A stretch of 64,000 nt of DNA, taken from positions 18,107,001 to 18,171,000 of the forward strand of contig NC_081837.1 of NCBI RefSeq assembly GCF_030867095.1, in the 5' to 3' direction. The translations under genes and the position numbers were made by a program. Positions 57,065 to 64,000 of the stretch are shown one piece after another. This DNA comes from Alligator mississippiensis. Taxonomy: Eukaryota > Chordata > Crocodylia > Alligatoridae. Below the pieces are notes generated by a model, which was not told the origin of the DNA, did not search any database, and saw nothing but the letters and a program-made list of their open reading frames with translations. Every line of letters starts with the position of its first letter. The stretch's first letter is position 1.

Positions 57065-57439
57065 TAAAGGGGAAAAAGTAAATGGTTCCAGTCTGCCATT
57101 ACCTGTAAGTGAGCGAGTCACGTAGCCAGGTCATGACCTTGTGGTTACAGACTAGTTCAAACCAGCCTCATCAGGCAGTCAACAAGTTATAGACATGTGC
57201 AAATGTACTTGTATCGTGGCCAGTGCTGATTGGTATATACTGTTGCTCAGCTTATGATGTAACGTTTCTTATACTAACCTGCTTTGTTCAATGTACAGGG
57301 TCAGACTCCTGCACAATTTTTGAAACTAGTGCATAACTCTGTCCAGAATGCATTCTTCAATACACTAAGTCTACAAGTTCATATTCGACTGGCCTGTTTC
57401 AGCCTCCGCCCAACGAACCAGGAAAAAATGTCCCCAACA
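57065..57439 (+). mobile_element. LTR related to the provirus LTR, right-arm copy
   Basis: Mirror of 12630-13004; same block order as the proviral LTRs but diverged. Confidence 0.75.
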
Positions 57440-57947
57440 GTGAGACAAAACAGCTGGTGCGTCTCCTTTTTCAGATAGGCGTTACTCGAGCTGGGCGGGG
57501 CTCTGGCAGGATGTGGAGGGCAAGCCAGGTGGAAACTGAGGAGGCCTGGTCGGCGGGACAGGTCTTGGCGGTGAGTGGGGCCTCTGGGGAAAGCCAAGAG
57601 GGGAGTGTAAGGGCAGAAGCAGGACGCCCAGCCGCAGCCCTGGTTTGGGGTGGAGTGGGGTGGGGTAGGGTGCGGTGAGCAGCACAGTGGGGCATATGAC
57701 CTGGTGGGCCCTGCACATGGCCTTCCTGGAGCTGGTGGATGTAGCGGGTGGTAGTTGGGGGAGAGCAGCGCAAGGCTGGCAGGTGCGAGTGCCAAAGAGA
57801 CCAGGGCTCACCGGGTGGCAGGGCAAGGAGCAGAGGGCCGAGCGGGAGGGGACGGTGATGGTGGCAGGAGTGCTGGGTCCTGGGTGGGTGAGCCAGGTAC
57901 TTTTGGGCGTGTGTTACCTGATGCTGCAAGAGCGAGGGGGTGTTTTT
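57440..57947. other. Unassigned GC-rich DNA flanking the tRNA array
   Basis: Mirror of 12122-12629. From about 57684 it is the shared flank of the tRNA units. Confidence 0.5.
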
Positions 57948-58035
57948 CTTTCGGTAGCTCAGCTGGTAGAGCAGAGGACTGTAGAGCGTTGGGCAAGACA
58001 TCCTTAGGTGGCTGATTCGAGTCCGGCTCGAAGGA
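57948..58035 (+). tRNA. tRNA-Tyr(GTA) with intron, weaker copy
   Basis: Mirror of 12034-12121, 88 nt, with the changed B box GATTCGAGTCC and one T-arm mismatch. TTTT lies about 10 nt downstream. Confidence 0.8.
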
Positions 58036-58305
58036 ACGCCTCCCTTTTGGGGCTTGCATAGGAAAGCTCTGCACCTGAGGGTGGCAGGGGCAGCTTGCGT
58101 GGAAGGTGAGCGCTGCTGAGTTGTGCAAGGGCACACCAAAAGGGCCTACTGCCTGCCTGGGAGGCGCTGCCCCTGCGAAAAAGTCTTCCTCTCTGCGAGC
58201 GCAAGGGGATTAGGCAGCAGGGGTGAGGCTGGCCCACGGGTGGCCAGGAAGCAAAGGGGGAGCAGGCTTGGGTAGCCAGCAGCAGCCAAAGGAAGACCCG
58301 AGGGC

Positions 58306-58378
58306 TGCCGAAGCCCGGGATCGATCCAGGGACCTTTAGATCTTCAGTCTAACGCTCTCCCAACTGAGCTACTCCGGC
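58306..58378 (-). tRNA. tRNA-Phe(GAA)
   Basis: Mirror of 11691-11763, 73 nt, sound cloverleaf, B box GGATCGATCC. Confidence 0.85.
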
Positions 58379-58557
58379 TGCCGGGGGGCCTGTGGTGGCT
58401 CTGGCTGGGCCTTCCTCCCCAGGCCCTGAGCCCAAGGTGGAAGGCTGGGCTTGGGGCTCTGGGCTGCAGGCGCCTGGGCCTCTTGCCTGGCTCCGGGACC
58501 TGCGGCTGCTTGGCCAGTGCCCGTGCTTGACAAGGGGAGCCAAGAAGTGGCAAGGCC

Positions 58558-59492
58558 TGTGGCACAATTGCCACCGTCTGTGTCCCTCTCCAGAAATCTG
58601 TCTCTGCCAGCGTGAGAGGCTGGTGTTGAATTCCTCAGGGCGGGGGATCACAAAAGCCTGGTGCCTCCGAAGAGGATTCTCTGGTCGGTGGGGAGGGGGA
58701 GGGAAAAAGCCCCTTCAGGGGCCCAGGTGACCCGTGATGCTTTGTAAGTTGGTTGGCTAGTGGCCAGCACTGGCAGCTTCGATTGGCCCGGGCTGCTGAG
58801 GTCAGAAAGGTTATTTAAAGGCCCGGTCCAGGAAGAAGGCAGCCATTAGCCATGCGGTCATCGAGATGCATCTGAAACTGGCTTTCTCCTCAAAGAGTGA
58901 CCTGCCTCCAGAGCAAAACTGCAACCAGCTCTGGATGATGCGGGTGAGTAAGCTACTCGAGATCCAACTAGATCCGTAGCTTACAGTAACTCAGATGCGT
59001 GATCAAAAGGCTACCTCAGCCGTGCTGGTTTGCTCTATGGGATTGATCCCTGTGATATTTCCATGACGCTGCTCTACCTTTTACCCTGTTTTCACCCTAC
59101 CCCCTGTAATCAATAACGTTCTCCTTTGTGACCGGTGTGGGAGACTTGTTGAGGGGTGGGTCTAAGTTATGCCGAGGTGGCCCCTTAGGTCTGTGGACTA
59201 AGGGACACTTTCCTATTAAGGCCCTGACTTGGGAAAGTGCCCCAAGTGCCTGTATTGGGTGTAGTGCCAAGTGGACGATCAGGCCTGTGTTTTCCAAGGT
59301 GCGCAGAGCCAGAATTGAGTCCAGAGCCTTGGGTGGGTGGTGGCAGCGGGAAGCCCAGGCTAGCGGGTGTGCTGCAGGGAAGGGGTCGGCCGGACGTGAG
59401 GCACCCCAGGGAGGCACTCGGAGCCTGGAAGGTGGTCGGGCGCAGTGAGGAGGGCGGCTCAAGGCAGGAGCGCCCCCTACTGGCCCGCCACA
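58558..59492 (+). mobile_element. Solo LTR of family LTR-A, right-arm copy
   Basis: TGTGGCACAA to CCCGCCACA, 935 bp, flanks AGGCC and CGGCC. Mirror of 10577-11511. Confidence 0.8.
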
Positions 59493-59862
59493 CGGCCTGG
59501 GGAGCCTGCGGCTGCCAGACTCCAGGCCGGCTACATGGCAGGGGCTGGGCTTGATGGCCAGCAGCTGTGGCCTCCTTTGGGAGGGCACTGGCTGGCCTTG
59601 TGTGGGATGTGCGACCTGGCGGGCCCTGCACCTGGCCTTCCTGGGGCTGGTGCATGTGGCGGGTGGTAGTTGGGCGAGAGCAGCGCGAGGCTGGCAGGCG
59701 CGAGTGCCAAAGAGCCCAGGGCTCGCCGGGAGGCAGGGCAGGGAGCAGAGGGCCGAGCGGGAGGGGACGGTGATGGTGGCAGGAGTGCTGGGTCCCTGGT
59801 GGGTGAGCCAGGTGCTTTTGGGTGAGTGTTACCTGACGCTACAAAAGAAGGGGGCTGTGTTT

Positions 59863-59950
59863 CCTTCGGTAGCTCAGCTGGTAGAGCGGAGGACTGTAGA
59901 GGGTTGGGCAAGACATCCTTAGGTGGCTGGTTCGAGTCCGGCTCGAAGGA
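59863..59950 (+). tRNA. tRNA-Tyr(GTA) with intron
   Basis: Mirror of 10119-10206, the best tRNA-Tyr gene, with intact B box, 15-nt intron and TTTT terminator. The nearby arm difference (10211 versus 59858) lies five bases outside the gene, so the two copies are identical. Confidence 0.93.
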
Positions 59951-60220
59951 GCGCCTCCCTTTTGGGGCTTGTACAGGAAAGCTCTGCACCTGGGGGTGGC
60001 AGGGACAGCTTGTGTGCAAGGTGAGCACTGGAGAGTTGTGCAAGGGCACACCAAAAGGGCCTACTGCCTGCCTGGGAGGCGCTGCCCATGGCAAAAAGAA
60101 CCTGTCTCTGGGAGCGCAAGTGGGTTAGGCGGCAGGGGTGAGGCTGGCCCACAGGTGGCCAGGAAGCAAAGAAGGGGCAGGCTGGAGTAGGCAGCGACAG
60201 CCAAAGGAAGACCCGAGAGC

Positions 60221-60292
60221 TGCCGAAACCCGGGATTGATCCAGGGATCTTTAGATCTTCACTCAATGCTCTCCCAACTGAGCTACTCCGGC
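60221..60292 (-). pseudogene. tRNA-Phe(GAA), degraded copy
   Basis: Mirror of 9777-9848; 72 nt with a damaged anticodon arm. Confidence 0.8.
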
Positions 60293-60393
60293 TATTAGAG
60301 GGGGAGTGGTGGCTCTGGCTGGGCTTTCCTCCCCAGGAACACATGCTTTTGGGCATGTGTTATCTGAAGGTCCAAGAGGGGGTGGGTGTTTTG

Positions 60394-60426
60394 CCTTTGG
60401 TAGCTCAGCTGGTAGAGTGGAGTTAT
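60394..60426 (+). pseudogene. 5' half of a tRNA-Tyr gene
   Basis: Mirror of 9643-9675. Confidence 0.8.
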
Positions 60427-60638
60427 CTGGTTGCTTTTGCTTTTGCTATGTGAATTGCTGGAGTCTGTGTGTCCTGGACCATGGGATTCCCCAAGGATCC
60501 AAATTTGGTGGTTAGGGAGTACTGGCAATAAACTGCATGGGACAAGGGGTATTGATCTCAAAGAACAGGAGGTCACAGTGATCGGGTATCAGACCCTTAA
60601 GGAAGCTTTCTCCTTTGGAACAATGGATGTCTGTGTCC

Positions 60639-61146
60639 TGTCGTGGAAACACACACAGAGTACTTTTGGGTCAGGTCAGCAGAAGCTTTTATTCAAAAGA
60701 AACTACAGCTGTAGGGGGAGTTCCAAAGTGACATGGATTTCCCAAGCACTTGGAAGGGGTCCCCCCCCAAGAGCAAAATCAGGAGGCTTATATACTTTTT
60801 AACAGTCGCTTACAACTCACGTGATCATATAGTGAAATTAGCATGAAAAGCGGCTATAATATTACTTCATTATTTCTTTGCTGTTATCAGGATGGGAATT
60901 ATGGGGGAGATAGGGTTAGTTCACAAACCTCCTTCTTGCACCTGGAAATCTACTTTGTACATACTTTTTTTTTTTTTCTACCTTCAAGGCCGCGGTGAGC
61001 GAAGCATTTGCAGAAGAGTTACAAAGAACAAACACTTGCCCTTATCTGTTCTACTGTACCGAGCCAGCAATTCTACACAAAGCGGTTATGTCATCTTATA
61101 ACTAAAATAATCAAAGTTTAAGGCATATATTTTTTCTGATTCCACA
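60639..61146 (-). mobile_element. Solo LTR, 508 bp, right-arm copy
   Basis: Mirror of 8923-9430, with 4-bp duplications (GTCC on this strand). Confidence 0.85.
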
Positions 61147-61269
61147 GTCCCACAAAAAAACCAGTGGTAGAAAAAAAGAAAACTCTCATAGGCTCCTTCC
61201 CAGTGGTCAAGCTAGCATACTTGTATCCTCTCTTAAGGAGCAACTGTGGCCTTTGGCTCAATCTTCTCC

Positions 61270-61560
61270 CAAAAAATTAAGCTGCCAGAGAACTAACAGG
61301 GATTATCTGGAGAAGGAAGGGAACAAGCTGAGGGAGGAGATAAAAAAAAATAGGCTTTCAGAGAGCTTTTGTTGGGTCTGATCAAGCCAGCAGGGCCAGA
61401 TCAATTTAATCTCAGGACACTGCAGGAATGGGCAGAGGAGATTTCGGGTTCCTTGGCAATGATCTTTATGAAGTTGGGGAAGTTTGGTCAGGGACCAGAG
61501 GAGTGGAAAAGAGGCAGTGTAGGTGAGGAATAAGATATGCTAGTACTTTCTCCTAGGCCA
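61270..61560 (+). mobile_element. Old CR1 fragment, right-arm copy
   Basis: Mirror of 8510-8800. Confidence 0.65.
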
Positions 61561-62432
61561 TTATGAATTCTGTCTGTATAATTGTCCTTGCATAGCATCC
61601 CAGGGCAAGCCGGCCCTGCAGTCCTCCAGGCATCCCACAGTGTCCTGTTCCTGCCCCAGCCTCAGCCGCTCTTGTACTTGCCAGTCTAGCATGGGAGGAA
61701 GACATCTAATACCCCAAGCTAACTAGTCACAGGTGGCTTTTCCCACCTATTTATGGCCTACCCTGACAACTTCCCAGTCATGATGTGCTCACCAGCCACA
61801 CCCTTGAAATCAGTATTGGAACTGAGTTGTGAAAGTGAGCCACTCCCAGGACATCCATCAGGGACATCAGAAACACAAGCCATGGCCCCACTATCCATGT
61901 TTACTGTTGTTTCCAAGTGGAGAAACAGCTGGAACCGAAAGGAGGTTTGGGGTGGGGGCGGCGGTGTGGTGCTCTGCGAAGCTGGAAGTGAGTGCTGACT
62001 GCTGAGTGACTGTTCATTGTTGATTGCTGTGTGATTGCTGCCTGGGCCTGAGTTAGCCCAGGCCTAGAAGGGTATGAATGGAGACTCCCCAGGTGACCAG
62101 GGAGCTAGTGAACAGGGACTGCCAACAGGGGAGCAGTTTGCAGGCCAGTTCATAGGTAGTAGTACACACCATGTAGGAGTAAATGGGAGCTTGGCAGAGA
62201 CTTCAGTTAAGTGAATGAGGAGAGGGGCTACTACGGGGGGGGGGGCGGGGGGTGACACAGCCAAGGACCCTGCCCTGCTGCTGCCTCTGGCCTGGAGCTT
62301 CTGCGAGGCCTCCACCCAGACAGACCCCTTGGATGGGTTGGCAGTGCCCTAGCCCCCTGTCTGTGGGGGTTGCCTGGTAGGACCTCTGAGGCCTGGGGGG
62401 TAACATAGGGGGTGGGGGTCCCCACACTTGTT
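61561..62432. other. Unassigned, possibly the CR1 5' end
   Basis: Mirror of 7641-8509. It contains a G-rich run near 62236-62252. Confidence 0.4.
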
Positions 62433-63495
62433 CCACATGTGCCTGGATTGAGGCCCTGGAAGGGCAGGTGAGGGAACTTAAGGCAGAGGTGAGCAGGCTG
62501 CGGGGGATCAGGGCTGCAGAGGATGAGCGGGCAGTGGGGTCCTGCATGGCTCGGTCCTTGGACCGATACTCTTCAATGTCTTCATCAGAGACTTGGACAA
62601 GGGACTGAAGTGTACTCTGTCCAAGTTTGTGGATGACACAAAACTGTGGGGAGAAGTGGACACGCTGGAAGACAGGGAACATCTACAAGCAGACCTGGAC
62701 AGGTTGGACATATGGGCAGAAAACAACAGAATGCAATTCAACAAGGAGAAATGCAAAGTGCTGCACCTAGGGAGGAAAAATGTCCAGCATACCTACTGCC
62801 TAGGAAATGACCTGCTTGGTGGCATGGAAGTGGAAAGGATCTTGGAGTCCCAGTGGACTCCAAGATGAGCATGAATCGTCAGTGTGACAAAGTTATCAGA
62901 AAAGCTAATGGCACTTTATCGTGCATCAGCAGATGCATGACGAACAGAACCAAGGACGTGATACTTCCCCTCTAGCGGGTGCTGGTCAGACCGCAGTTGG
63001 AATACTGCGTACAGTTTTGGGCGCCGCACTTCAAGAGGGATGTGGATAACCTGGAGAGGGTCCAAAGAAGGGCCACACGTATGGTTAAGGGCTTGCAGGC
63101 CAAGCCCTATGAGGAGAGACTAGGGCACCTGGACCTCTTCAGCCTCCGCAAGAGAAGGTTGAGAGGCGACCTTGTGGCTGCCTATAAGTTCGTTATGGGG
63201 GCACAGAAGGGAATTGGTGAGGCTTTACTCACCAAGGTGCCCCTGGGGGTTACAAGAAATAATGGCCACAAGCTAGCAGAGAGCAGAATTAGACTAGACA
63301 TTAGGAAGAACTTCACAGCTAGAGTGGCCAAAGTCTGGAATGGGCTCCCAAGGGAGGTGGTGCTCTCCCCTACCCTGGGGGTCTTCAAGAGGAGGTTAGA
63401 TAGGCATCTAGCTGGGGTCATCTATACCCAGCACTCTTTCCTGCCTATGCAGGGGGCGGACTTGATGATCTATTGAGGTCCCTTCCGACCCTAAC
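62433..63495 (+). mobile_element. CR1 LINE with internal deletion, right-arm copy
   Basis: Mirror of 6575-7640: an ORF1 coiled-coil piece joined to the end of the RT, then the ORF2 C-terminal block. Confidence 0.88.
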
Positions 63496-64000
63496 ATCTC
63501 TGACAGCTGAATGGAGGACGGTCACCTCCAGAGCTAGGCAGCGTGCGGCTGTGACTGCTTCCCCAATGCAACTGGGGAACAGAAACAAAGCCCTGGCAGC
63601 ACTGGAGGATGATGCAGCAGAGGAGCACAGGTGGTCTTCTCATCCATCCATCCTTCCAGGTCAGCAGTCGCCGTCAGCAGTTGCCATCAGCAGTAGGATG
63701 CCTGCATCAGGGAAGTCAAGTAGTATGAGGATGTCTCTCTCAACTTCCTGGTTCATGTCATAGTGCAGCCCCCTATATTATGGACATCACCTGCATCATC
63801 CACTTTAATGGCACTGGTTCTTGTTTGGCTGTACACAGCTATCCCAACTCACCCCCATACAGACCCAAGAAATGGACCAAGCTGGAGCTCGTCCAAGTTG
63901 AAGACTCCTTGCCTCTCCTGGACATGGACAGCAGCCATCCCCAGAAAGTAACATCCCAGATGCCACTAGTCAGCATCCCAGTGCTGGGAACTGTGCCCAG
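63496..64000. other. Unassigned DNA at the window end
   Basis: Mirror of 6069-6574. The arm is still identical at the last base, so the palindrome continues beyond the window. Confidence 0.5.

Larger units (their letters stand above)
42326..64000 (-). repeat. Right arm of the giant inverted repeat
   Basis: Reverse complement of 6069-27749 (positions add to 70075 in the inner part and 70069 further out). It begins at the first base after the ERV LTR and continues past the window edge, so the palindrome is longer than seen here. Its features below are listed briefly; details are under their left-arm partners. Confidence 0.97.

Noticed and set aside
6069-64000. Treating the palindrome simply as an assembly error
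   Set aside because: The arms are not perfectly identical, the junction falls at a biologically meaningful base (the LTR end), and the spacer is unique; still, this cannot be excluded without reads.

Overview
The window looks like nuclear DNA of a reptile, most likely a crocodilian. It is packed with CR1 LINE fragments whose 3' ends read like the crocodilian CR1 consensus as I remember it. It also holds a Penelope-like retrotransposon, Ty3/gypsy remnants, many solo LTRs and a class I endogenous retrovirus (ERV). There is no bacterial-type gene organisation. Host genes appear only as small spliced exons and tRNA genes, and most long reading frames are chance frames in GC-rich DNA.

Layout. 1-6068 is single-copy here: an unassigned stretch, a Penelope-like element (1381-3700), a CR1 3' end (3800-4410) and GC-rich unassigned DNA. 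6069-27749 and 42326-64000 are the two arms of a very large inverted repeat. In the outer part, position x on the left pairs with 70069-x on the right; in the inner part it pairs with 70075-x. The arms are almost identical: I noticed about seven single-base differences plus one hexamer-tract difference in 21.7 kb. The right arm runs off the window edge. The 14.6-kb spacer (27750-42325) holds the 5' side of a candidate coiled-coil gene, a CTAA-rich tandem tract, a gypsy pol remnant, a three-level nest (LTR in LTR in CR1) and an 8.4-kb provirus.

Each arm carries, from its outer to its inner end: CR1 pieces; a 508-bp solo LTR; a tandem array of convergent tRNA-Phe/tRNA-Tyr units interrupted by a 935-bp solo LTR; a 375-bp LTR related to the provirus LTR; a gypsy gag remnant; CR1 copies fused to pieces of the coiled-coil gene; a 584-bp solo LTR; a 1.5-kb solo LTR full of minisatellite; and exons of the coiled-coil gene. 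That gene runs on the minus strand from a CRE/X-box promoter-like site near 29.83 kb into the left arm. The right-arm copy is cut off in the intron just upstream of its first visible exon.

The most interesting point is the inner junction. The right arm starts at the first base after the 3' LTR. The provirus lacks a target-site duplication, although its 5' LTR sits inside a CR1. This is the geometry expected if the two ends of one retroviral DNA joined two sites about 6.2 kb apart on sister chromatids in inverted orientation, making the palindrome during integration. The two LTRs differ by about 4-5 %, whereas the arms are nearly identical. If the model is right, gene conversion has kept the arms alike for a long time. 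The main alternatives are a recent inverted duplication that used a pre-existing LTR edge, or an assembly artefact.
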